Shown here piece after piece: positions 31,676-40,203 of a DNA stretch of 64,000 nt. Where the stretch lies: contig OY754987.1 of the NCBI GenBank assembly GCA_963576475.1, positions 3,570,036 to 3,634,035 on the forward strand. Direction: 5' to 3'. Position numbers and translations under genes: made by a program. The first letter of the stretch is position 1. Every line of letters starts with the position of its first letter. The notes below the pieces were generated by a model. It did not search any database, was not told the origin of the DNA, and was given only the letters and a program-made list of their open reading frames with translations. The DNA is from Molanna angustata (lineage: Eukaryota > Arthropoda > Insecta > Trichoptera > Molannidae).

Positions 31676-34600
31676 ATACGTAGATTGATCTCGGTTATGA
31701 TCCGGTAATTTCCTTCACAACGGAGCGTACTCAAGTTGTGAGGCTATGTGTTTGTGTGTCTGTGTGTAGTTGTTTAAAGTGGTACCTGTAGAAATTTTCT
31801 GACTATTGTGCATGTGTTGATAATTGTAGTTTTTTGTATGTTGGTGATTACGTATGGGGGTAACTTTAGTATGTCTATATTTTTTTGGAGAGTTTTTGGT
31901 ATGATGCCTGTAGACGATAATATTATTGGGACTATTGTTACTTTTTCTTGTTTCCACTGTGATTTTATCTGTTCTGCTAAAGGTATGTATTTATCTATTT
32001 TTTCTAAATGTTTCTTTTGTAGATTTGCTGTATTTGGTATCGATATTTCTATTAGATATGTGTGTTTATGTATTTTGTCGATTAATGTAATGTCTGGTCG
32101 GTTATGTAGGTTTGTTCTGTCTGTGATTATGTCTCTATTCCAGTATAGTTTGTAGTTATCATTTTCTGTTACAGCTGGGGGTGTGTATTGATACCACTTG
32201 GGGTGTGTTTCGATAAGTTTATGTTTGTGGGCTAGTTCCAAATATATGTGTTTGCAGATGTTATCGTGTCTTATTGTATATTCCGTCGGTGCAAGAGTTG
32301 AGCAGCCACCTGTTATGTGTTCTATTGTTTCTTTTTGTAATTTGCACTTTCTGCATGTGTCGTTTGTTATTGTATTGTCTTTTATAATATGTTTCGTGTA
32401 GTTTTTTGTTTTTATTATTTTGTCCTGAATAGCTATGATAAATCCTTCTGTTTCTGCGTATAGGTCTGAGTGTTTGAGCCAATTATTACTAAGGGCTTTA
32501 TCAATATGTTGTTGTTGTAGATGACTTGGGTGTATTCCATGTAATGTTTTATTTTTCCATGTTTCAATTTTTGCGTCATGTGTTGTTATTTCTAGATTGC
32601 GTTCGTTGTCGTTAAGTGTAAGTGGTGAGTAAGTGTGATCTATGTTTATGATTTCGTTGTGTATTGGGCTATTTCGTTTTGTGTAGAAGTATTGCCTTAA
32701 GTTATTTATTTGTGTATGGTGTAGATTTTTTATGTCTATGAGTCCTCTTCCTCCTTCCTCTCTTGGCAGTGTGAATCTTTCTATTGCTGAATGTTCGTGG
32801 TGAATTCTATGTTTTGATGATGTTGTTCTGAGTTTAATGTTGAGATCGTCGAGTTCCGTATTGGTCCATTTAATTATTCCAAATGTATATGTTAGTACTG
32901 GTATTGCGTATGTGTTTATTGCTTTAGTCATATTTTTTCCATTTAGTTGTGTTTTGAGGAGGATATTTAGTCTTTTAAGGTATTCGTTTTTGGTGGTTTC
33001 TTTTATCTTTTTATCTTTTATGCTTGGGTTCTGGAGAATTCCCAAGTATTTATAAAATTCATCTTCGTCCATTGCGCGTATTATTTCATTCGTATCCTTC
33101 AAGGTGCTTCCCGTGTGTTCCTTGGGTTTACCTCTTACTATTGAGCATGTGTTGCATTTATCAATACCGAATTTCATTTTTATGTCATTACTAAAGCGTT
33201 CAGTTTTATAAATTAGTTGTTTTAGTTCGTCATTATTTTTGCCATATAGTTTTAAATCGTCCATGTATAAAAGGTGGTTGATTTTTATAGGATTGGTATT
33301 TAAGTTGTGTGTTGTGATTTTGTAGCCAAGTTTGCTTTTGTTAAGCATCTTGGAGAGTGGGTTGAGGGAGATACAGAACCATAGTGCGCTTAGGGAGTCA
33401 CCTTGAAAGATTCCGGTTTTAATGTTTATTTGTTTTGATTTTATCATTTTGTTGTTTAGTTTTAGGTATATTGTCGTGTTCCAGGTGTTCATTATTTGTT
33501 TTAAAAATTCTACAAGTTTTATGTCAATTTTGTATATTTCTAGAACTTTTACTAACCATGAGTGGGGGACACTATCAAAGGCTTTTTGGTAATCTATGTA
33601 TGCACAGTACATGTTCCTTTTCTTCTTTATCGCCTGATTTGTTATGGTCCGGTCGATGATGATTTGTTCTTTGCATCCTCTGCTTTGCTTTCTGCATCCT
33701 TTTTGTTCTTCTGTTAATATGTTATTTTGTGTTAGGAAAAGATCTATTTTTGTAGTTATAATTGAGGTAAGAATTTTGTATATTGTGGGTAGACATGTGA
33801 TTGGACGATATTTAGATGGATTTTTTGTGTCTGTTGATTTAGGTTTGAGATATGTGATACCTTTAGTGAAAAAAGATGGGAGGTTTTGGTTTTCCGTTAC
33901 GCATTTGTGTAATAGTTCGGAGAATTTTTCATGTGTTACAGGGAGATATTTGTACCAGTAATTTTGGATATTATCTATGCCTGGTGTCTTCCAGTTGTGT
34001 GTCTTCTTTACAGCAGTTTTGAAGTCAGTTAAATTTATTTGTATTGTGGCCATGTTTTGAAATTGGTTATTGTCATTTTCTTCCTCTGTTATCCATGTGG
34101 CATTTTCGTTGTGTTTTTTGTTTTCAGACCAAATGTTCTCCCAGTATGATTCTATTTCATTTAATTTAGGTGCGTCTGTAATTTCTATATTGTTGTTTTT
34201 AAGGTTGTTGTAGAAGCTTTTTTGGCTTGTTTGAAAATTGAGATTGTGTGTTTTCCTGTCATAGCATTTTTTGTAGCGTTTTAATCTATGTGATTGTGCT
34301 GATAACTTTTGTGTTAGCGTATCAAGGAGTATAGTTAGGTTGTGTTCATTGTATTTGTCTTTAATCGTTTCAATTTCCCGTAGTTTTCTTGGATTTTTTA
34401 GATTATCTTTAATTTTTTGTGTTACTTTGCCTATTTCATTTCTTAATGAGTTGATTTTGATTTGTATTCTGTGTTGCCATGCTGGTATAGTGCTTCTGTG
34501 TGTTCTATGGGAGTTTTCTGTTTTATTGTTTATATTTTGTTTGTTTAGTGTAATAATGGTGTATGCACTACAGTAAACTAATAGATGTAATTTTTCGAGT

Positions 34601-35586
34601 GTTGTTTCAGTGTTAATCATGTTATGTAGAATTGTGTTGATAATATTGATCATGTTAATGGTTTGTTTGTTGATTTTGAGCTTTGGTAGGTGTGGTCTTG
34701 TTGTGGGGTCGCTATCTTTATATATTTCGATTGTGTGTTCTAGTGTGTTTGTGATTTGTGTTTTTGTGTCTGGGTTTTGTTTTGTTCTTCCGTTGGTCTC
34801 GTCATTGTTGTTAGGGCTTATTGTTGTATTATTGTTCATATTGGTGGATTCATTAGTTATGTTTATATTTGGTTGTTCAGTGTTATTTTGCTGTGGTATT
34901 ATTGATATTTCCTGTGGATTGTTGTGGTTTATTTGTGTATTTGTTATGTCTTGTGTTAATGTACTTGTTCTATTTTGATTACTCATTCTGATTGCGTCTT
35001 GTTTTATTTGATCAAGTATTGATAGTTGTATTCTTTTGTTGTTTATTATAACTCTTTTCTGGTCCGCCAGTCGCTGTTCTGTGATGTGTGAGAGTTCTGG
35101 ATAAATTGTGGTGAATTGTGTATGTAGCTCCTGTCTGTATCCAATTATTTGTGTGTCTCCTTGTGTGATAGTGTAGTAGCAACGCATGAGGTTTATGTTC
35201 ATGTCATCTGTCCATTTCATGCGTTGTCGTGGTTTTCCCGCTTTGGTGGTTGTCGGTTGACTTGCCGGCAAAGCACTTTCAGCAGGTCGGGTGTGTTGGG
35301 TTTCGGCTGTTGTTTCTTCGGGTGTCCCGGCATGTGTCCGCCTGTTCGACAGCATGTCATTAGCGGCTCTCATGCTGCTACGCCCAGCGCTAACTCCGGA
35401 CGTGCCCTGGCGCTCCCCAGGTAGCGGTGTTTGTCCGAGGCTTGTGTTTTTTGTGTGATCCATGTATGTGTTGTGTGTTTGTACCCTTTACCCGTTGGCA
35501 AGCTACTCGATGTAGTTGTGTAGCTCCCCGCCCCTCACGTAGTTCTAGATGTTTTTAACTGGACGTGGGTTTGGTTTTTGAGGGGC
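31676..35586 (-). mobile_element. R4/Dong-type non-LTR retrotransposon, apparently full length
   Basis: About 3.9 kb lying between two ATT/TTA microsatellite blocks (31661-31676 and 35587-35606). On the minus strand it has a short GC-rich 5' UTR starting after AAGCCCCTC, one ORF of 1229 codons, and a 3' UTR of about 95 bp. The single ORF with a C-terminal restriction-like endonuclease, and the insertion in TAA/TTA repeats, match Dong of the R4 clade. No stop or frameshift is seen in the ORF, so the copy may be young or competent. No A-tail is evident. Confidence 0.85.
31774..35463 (-). CDS. R4/Dong-type polyprotein: DNA-binding, reverse transcriptase, endonuclease
   Basis: 1229 codons, unbroken. 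Residues 1-75 are a Thr/Ala/Pro-rich leader. Around 78-130 lies a basic, Trp-containing segment (KPRQRMKWTDDMNINLMRCY) that may be a Myb-like or other DNA-binding helix set. A long Asn/Thr-rich spacer follows. The reverse transcriptase has YIDYQKAFDSVPHSWL near 625, GIFQGDSLSALWFCISL near 685 and the catalytic YMDD near 732. A cysteine-histidine finger, C-x2-C-x8-H-x4-C (CRKCKLQKETIEHITGGC), sits near 1035-1052. The restriction-like endonuclease has RPDITLID near 1121 and LIEISIPN near 1136, the PD..(D/E) arrangement of R2/R4-group elements. The enzyme would nick the target and prime reverse transcription from element RNA. The ATG at 35463 follows directly after the short 5' UTR. Transposon gene, not host. 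Confidence 0.85.
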   Translation of the reverse strand: MDHTKNTSLGQTPLPGERQGTSGVSAGRSSMRAANDMLSNRRTHAGTPEETTAETQHTRPAESALPASQPTTTKAGKPRQRMKWTDDMNINLMRCYYTITQGDTQIIGYRQELHTQFTTIYPELSHITEQRLADQKRVIINNKRIQLSILDQIKQDAIRMSNQNRTSTLTQDITNTQINHNNPQEISIIPQQNNTEQPNINITNESTNMNNNTTISPNNNDETNGRTKQNPDTKTQITNTLEHTIEIYKDSDPTTRPHLPKLKINKQTINMINIINTILHNMINTETTLEKLHLLVYCSAYTIITLNKQNINNKTENSHRTHRSTIPAWQHRIQIKINSLRNEIGKVTQKIKDNLKNPRKLREIETIKDKYNEHNLTILLDTLTQKLSAQSHRLKRYKKCYDRKTHNLNFQTSQKSFYNNLKNNNIEITDAPKLNEIESYWENIWSENKKHNENATWITEEENDNNQFQNMATIQINLTDFKTAVKKTHNWKTPGIDNIQNYWYKYLPVTHEKFSELLHKCVTENQNLPSFFTKGITYLKPKSTDTKNPSKYRPITCLPTIYKILTSIITTKIDLFLTQNNILTEEQKGCRKQSRGCKEQIIIDRTITNQAIKKKRNMYCAYIDYQKAFDSVPHSWLVKVLEIYKIDIKLVEFLKQIMNTWNTTIYLKLNNKMIKSKQINIKTGIFQGDSLSALWFCISLNPLSKMLNKSKLGYKITTHNLNTNPIKINHLLYMDDLKLYGKNNDELKQLIYKTERFSNDIKMKFGIDKCNTCSIVRGKPKEHTGSTLKDTNEIIRAMDEDEFYKYLGILQNPSIKDKKIKETTKNEYLKRLNILLKTQLNGKNMTKAINTYAIPVLTYTFGIIKWTNTELDDLNIKLRTTSSKHRIHHEHSAIERFTLPREEGGRGLIDIKNLHHTQINNLRQYFYTKRNSPIHNEIINIDHTYSPLTLNDNERNLEITTHDAKIETWKNKTLHGIHPSHLQQQHIDKALSNNWLKHSDLYAETEGFIIAIQDKIIKTKNYTKHIIKDNTITNDTCRKCKLQKETIEHITGGCSTLAPTEYTIRHDNICKHIYLELAHKHKLIETHPKWYQYTPPAVTENDNYKLYWNRDIITDRTNLHNRPDITLIDKIHKHTYLIEISIPNTANLQKKHLEKIDKYIPLAEQIKSQWKQEKVTIVPIILSSTGIIPKTLQKNIDILKLPPYVITNIQKTTIINTCTIVRKFLQVPL

Positions 35587-35707
35587 TTATTATTATTATT
35601 ATTATCATTATAAGTATAGTAGTAGTATGGTATTAGTTTATCATCCATAGGCTCCCAAACAGAGCACTCGGAGTCGTCATTGATTAAAAATAAACAAATG
35701 ACAAAAT

Positions 35708-36190
35708 TTATTTATTTATTCATACATATACATAATTGACAAATAATATTCTTAACTGCAATGCCCCACTAGGTGAAAACCCTGTGCCGAGGCTAAAGCA
35801 TTTTGAAATAATGATACTTTTGAAATAATGACAGTGAATGCCAACTAACAAAACATATACAAAAATAGCATTCCAAATATAAATAGCATAGAATAACAAA
35901 ATTAGAAATAGCATAAAAAATAAATAGATAGGAAAGTGCGTTACGAATAAATTAGAAAAATAATACAATAATCAACGAATGCGTATTCAAATACTCCATG
36001 ATATTTGAAAACTCTTTCATTTTGTCAGTTGTATAAAATGATTTTTCTACCAGATACTTCTTCGTCTCTCTCTCAAAATTACCTTCTTTCAATAACCGTA
36101 TGTGTGGTGGCATTTTATTATACAGCTTAATACTCTGTCCCACAAAGCTATTTGGGACTTTTGTCAATCTGCACTTTGCAGGTCTGATGT
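35708..36190 (-). mobile_element. LINE 3' end, Jockey/CR1 group
   Basis: Minus strand reads VPNSFVGQSIKLYNKMPPHI, then LLKEGNFERETKKYLVEK, a LINE C-terminal block, then a 3' UTR with the hairpin at 35760-35802 and a poly-T (A-tail) at 35708-35720. 5' truncated near 36180. Confidence 0.7.
35760..35802 (-). other. LINE 3' UTR stem-loop
   Basis: AATGC pairs with GCATT, and CCTCGGC..CCTAGTGGGG inside repeats the shared loop core. The stem is different again from the other copies. Confidence 0.55.
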
Positions 36191-36366
36191 TGAATGCGCC
36201 TTAGTATAATTACCGATTACGCTTAGATCATGAAACAGAGAATATGCGTAATTATGACTACTGCATTGTGACTGTCTACCATCAGCTTACCATGCGAATA
36301 TTACCTTGTGGAAGTTCATTTTTCTAGTTCATTTTACTACTTCGAGTTTAGTTAATACCTTGATGC
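36191..36366. other. Spacer, nothing recognised
   Basis: Short stretch between the LINE tail and the 98-bp array. Confidence 0.4.
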
Positions 36367-36857
36367 TGATCACGTCGGGGTCACCACTTTAAGGTGATGT
36401 TATAATGATGCATGTTCTGATTACATGTTGTTTATTTGACGGAGGTGCTAGGAAAACTGTTTGAGCATCACGTTGGGGTCACCACTTTAAGGTGATAAAA
36501 TTATAATTCGTGTTCTGATTACATGTTGTTTATTAGACGGAGGCGCGAGGAAAACCGTTTGAGCATCACGTCGGGGTCACCACTTTAAGGTGATAAAATT
36601 ATAATGCGTGTTCTGATTACATGTTGTTAATTAGACGGAGGCGCGAGGAAAACTGTTTGAGCATCACGTCGGGGTCACCACTTTAAGGTGATAAAATTAT
36701 AATGCGTGTTCTGATTACATGTTGTTTACTAGACGGAGGCGCGAGGAAAACTGTTTGAGCATCACGTCGGGGTCACCACTTTAAGGTGATAAAATTATAA
36801 TGCGTGTTCTGATTACATGTTGTTTATTAGACGGAGACGCGAGGAAAACTGTTTGAG
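36367..36857. repeat. 98-bp tandem array, five units
   Basis: Unit begins GCATCACGTCGGGGTCACCA and includes CTTTAAGGTGATAAAATTAT, GTGTTCTGATTACATGTTG and GACGGAGGCGCGAGGAAAAC. Unit starts at 36367, 36465, 36563, 36661 and 36759 give an exact 98-bp period. Unit 1 is the most diverged; units 2-5 differ at only a few positions. Each unit contains a GGTCACC..GGTGAT inverted pair. No spacers, so not CRISPR-like. Confidence 0.9.
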
Positions 36858-37139
36858 CTAGTTATTGGTGGGGATATATGTACATATAGTAGAGTCAGAG
36901 GGGCTGTCTCCTCGACTCTCGCTACAATGCTGAACAATTTTGTGATATGCTGAGATGGGGGTTGAACTCAGTATAATTTATTCTCAGGTACCTACCTATT
37001 GTTAATAGGGAGATACATTCTTGAAATAATCAACGTCGTATACAATACAACAACCGTCTAACTTTTATACGTAAACTATCTATAGTACCTGGTAATAAAG
37101 CGTGATTAATTAAATAGGTTTCTTATAAAAAGTGACTAT
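36858..37139. other. Unrecognised DNA
   Basis: No gene seen; a GTAAACTATCTATAGTACCTGG stretch (about 37073) also occurs around 59565, just before the second copy of repeat Z. Confidence 0.4.
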
Positions 37140-37740
37140 CATTATTACAGTAGACGTCAAATTAGGACGGGTCCAGAGGTTATTATTTAATGGTTGACTA
37201 ACGCGCCATACCAATTATTTAAAAATGACGGATCTTTCACATAATATATGATCCGACGCGTATTTGTGATCGACAGAAAAATTTAATCCTTGTAAAGTTT
37301 TAAATCAAACAAATGATTTGGTCTACATATATATTTTTTCCTGAGTCCAGGACGATCGTTTCAGCTTATTAGGCCCTTATCAACTGGTACCAGTTGATAA
37401 GGGCCTAATAAGCTGAAACGGTCGTCCTGGACTCAGGAAAAAATATATATGTAGACCAAATCATTTGTTTGATTTAAAATACCCATTATGGAATTCTACA
37501 TACATATTCAACACCGTCAGCATTGACAAAATTAAAAAACCTTGTAAAGTTTTTCCGTGTAAATCATCATCGCAATCGTGTTTTAATTGACTCAACGTGG
37601 CACAAAGCGGTATGTATACGTTTATAAGTATGATTTATAATATCGATTTTAACTGTTTTCGTCGTGATTATGTATGTAGTTGCACTTTTAGTAACATTTT
37701 AACGAAATCTAATAATTAAGACGGCAAGTGTCTATTTTAC
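37140..37740 (+). repeat. Dispersed repeat Z
   Basis: Matches 60230-60715 in the same orientation: TGACTAACGCGCCATACCAA, GACGGATCTTTCACAT, GACAGAAAAATTTAAT, AATTGACTCAACG, CGTTTATAAGTATGATTT and AACGAAATCTAATAATTAAG. The copy is split by the palindromic insertion at 37302-37539. Confidence 0.7.
37302..37539 (+). mobile_element. Palindromic Penelope-like insertion with 14-bp duplication
   Basis: Arms of about 90 nt (37299-37388 and 37389-37478) meet with no loop and are nearly perfect. The insert ends ACAAAATTAAAAAA. It is bracketed by CCTTGTAAAGTTTT at 37288-37301 and 37540-37553, and the related locus near 60400 lacks it. The right arm reads CCAGTTGATAAGGGCCTAAT then AAGCTGAAACGGTCGTCCTG, laid out like the minimal hammerhead ribozymes of Penelope-like elements (CTGATGAG-stem-CGAAAC-4 nt-GTC-C). 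Core positions have changed (CTGATGA to TTGATAA), so activity is doubtful. Confidence 0.6.
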
Positions 37741-38164
37741 AGTGTCAATCGCTTATCTCATACTTATAGAGCTGTTATCGGAGAGTGCTCGCCCTACCCA
37801 CTAGCGAGTTATTTATGCACTACATCCATCTCTCTTCGCACGGTCACAGTATGAGTAGCTTACTACGCGTTTGTATTTAAGTCAGCTTTTCCCTATCTTT
37901 GAAGTTCTAAGCCCGTACCAATCATCCAATTGCTATAAAACTTTTGGGATTTGTTTAGCGCACACTCTAGTTGATATGTACCTAGGTATCGAAAAACAAA
38001 TTGACAAATCCGTCACGTGGATGAGCAGGACCCAAATTCGTATATCTTTGCTTGGTTGGTATATATGCAAACCACTCCGCTCCACGGCGAACAGGCTCGA
38101 GAAGTTTGACGGAAAATATGTAGGTACGAATTTGAATTTTTTTTTACATCACAATTAAGATTTT
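37741..38164. other. Unrecognised DNA
   Basis: The 95-codon ORF at 37871-38158 has no recognisable motif. Confidence 0.4.
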
Positions 38165-38690
38165 AATAAATAATAATAATAATAAATTGGGATGATTTTT
38201 ATAGCGCCGTTTTTGTGGTAACCTCACCTCAAGGGCGCTTTGAACATATTACAGGTTTTTGTAAGACTCGCGGAAGAAGTAAGTTTTCAGATGTTTCCTG
38301 AATAGTGCTAAGTTGTCGATTCGCCTCAGTTCAGGTGGTAGTTTATTCCACGAGGCTGGCCCAGCCACAGCAAAAGCACGATCACCGAAGGATGTAGTGT
38401 TGACTCTATTTATTTCAGTTAACTTGCCAATCATGGATGTGGTGGCTGACCGAAGTGTTTGTTGTCGCTCGTTTACAGTGAGAGGGATGCAGAAGTCTAA
38501 AAGATACGTGGGAGCCATGCCATGGATCGCTTTGAAAGTCAACAACATAATTTGTATTTGATACTCTATGGCACTTTTAGCCAGTGAAGATTTCGTAAAT
38601 GGTGGGATATGTGTGAGAATTTCGCGGCTCTGGTGATTAGCCGATTAGCAGCAGCTAAAAACATGTTGAACTTGGAGTTTGATCTAGTGG
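38165..38690 (-). mobile_element. CR1/L2-type LINE 3' fragment
   Basis: Minus-strand frame 38249-38548 reads FKAIHGMAPTYLLDFCIP, RQQTLRSATTS, GDRAFAVAGPASWNKLPPEL and a final KTYFFRESY, the typical CR1/L2 C-terminus. It has the same hairpin (38203-38239) and (TAA)n tail as the long copy at 8.4-12.1 kb, but is a different subfamily by sequence. 5' truncated. Confidence 0.85.
38203..38239 (-). other. CR1/L2 3'-terminal stem-loop
   Basis: AGCGCC pairs with GGCGCT; the loop contains GGTAACCTCACCTCAAG. Compare 8394-8437. Confidence 0.7.
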
Positions 38691-39339
38691 CGTGTTTAAC
38701 GAGTTTTTAAAGGACAATCTATAACAGACAGAAGTGTCTGGAGTGATGGAAGAGACGAATGGGAAAGACAGACATACACACACTCGAACATTTTCTTTTA
38801 ATGACATTGCAACGCATGCCGGGTACTCCCTAGTCAATAATAAACGAGGAATTAACACGTTTTGTATTTTCTTTTCATAAGTTCAATTGTTGTAACATTC
38901 AATAACTACATAAATGACTTTCTTGTTGCAATTCAATCTTTCTTTTAAAGAAGTTGTTTTTTGCAGTAATTAATTTGTTAATGTTATAATTAAATAGGTA
39001 GGTAGGTAATAATTATAGTTTATTATCTGAAAGTATTTCCAACCAACAATAATTATTTGTTTAACGTATGATAATTAATAGGCAAAAAATCGACTGCAAT
39101 TTTAGCAATAGGTATTCTATTTATGACCTTGTTTGTATATTTAGTGGGTAGGGAGGTACTCAACTACTTAAAGAAATAAATATATAAGTATTTACATTTA
39201 AAACATAAAAATGCAGATTAATATTTTGTTTATATCGCTTCATTGTGAAACATATACATAGGTACCAAGTTTTATTTTTGAACTATGATTTTAGTATAGC
39301 CATCAGACCTAGCTAAGGCCAATGAAATATAATTCAATA
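38691..39339. other. Unrecognised AT-rich DNA
   Basis: No gene or repeat match seen. Confidence 0.4.
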
Positions 39340-39450
39340 TTCTTGATGACATATTTTTAACATCTCAATAGAGACGAAGTTGGGATATTGTAGAAGATGA
39401 AATGGCATTGAAATATTATCAAGTTTTCATGATAAAATATTTATTTTTTA
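39340..39450 (-). repeat. Truncated arm of family Y beside a repeat K piece
   Basis: TTTTAACATCTCAATAGAGA through GGGATATTGTAGAAGA is a family Y arm, broken off into AAATGGCATTGAAATATTAT, which resembles repeat K (AAATGGTATTGAAGAATTAT at about 19214). Confidence 0.5.
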
Positions 39451-39454
39451 ACAG

Positions 39455-40090
39455 ATTTTTAATTATCTCAATAGAGACGAAGTTGGAATATTTATTGTAG
39501 GAGAACCGGGAAATCAAGGCACCTACAGGGCTTACGACCTGTCATCGGCTGGTTTACGTGATCACTTTATGCGCTTGCGCAACGTTCACCAATTATGCCT
39601 TTTAATGAGATCCCTATCAATTCAATTTTGAAAGTTCTATATATTGTAATACTGAAATTCTTTTCGCTTGAAAATAAGGAATTTTTACTACAGCCATCTA
39701 TGGGTGAAATTATGAACAACAATCTTATTATTTTTATTTATTTTGTTGGAACGCCATCTATTGAGAGAATTGGTTTTTTTGTAAATAATGAAAGCTACAA
39801 TTCTTATATCTGAGGTGACAATGCATTTTTCGCATAGAAGTCACCCCTGAATTGCGCCAGACTTATAAGGTCATTTTTGTCTTATTTACCTACTTGTACC
39901 AATGTGTAAGTAATCGATTACATTAAAAGGCATAATTGGTGAACGTTGCGCAAGCGCATAAAGTGATCACGTAAACCAGCCGATGACAGGTCGTAAGCCC
40001 TGTAGGTGCCTTGATTTCCCGGTTCTCCTACAATAAATATTCCAACTTCGTCTCTATTGAGATAATTAAAAATCTGTTAAAAAATATCTT
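39455..40090 (+). mobile_element. Foldback element family Y, fullest copy
   Basis: Long inverted arms at about 39455-39603 and 39928-40078 are near-perfect complements: CAATAGAGACGAAGTTGG, GGCACCTACAGGGCTTACGA, GGCTGGTTTACGTGATCAC and GCGCAACGTTCACCAATTAT. They enclose a 325-bp interior. The interior recurs as complement at 62455-62700 and 4934-5100. The 72-codon interior ORF has no motif and no transposase is visible, so this is a non-autonomous element. Confidence 0.7.
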
Positions 40091-40203
40091 TGACTCCCGA
40101 CAGGAAAAAAAAATCCAATGTTAGCGCATATGCAATAATAAAAATATTCGATTAAAATATTTATATTAAAAATAATTTAACAAACTCATTTTATGAAAAT
40201 GCT

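Noticed and set aside
31808..35424. Several plus-strand ORFs inside the R4/Dong region
   Set aside because: They are antisense shadows of the 1229-codon minus-strand ORF.
36367..36857. Possible CRISPR array
   Set aside because: Units are contiguous 98-bp repeats without unique spacers, in eukaryotic DNA.
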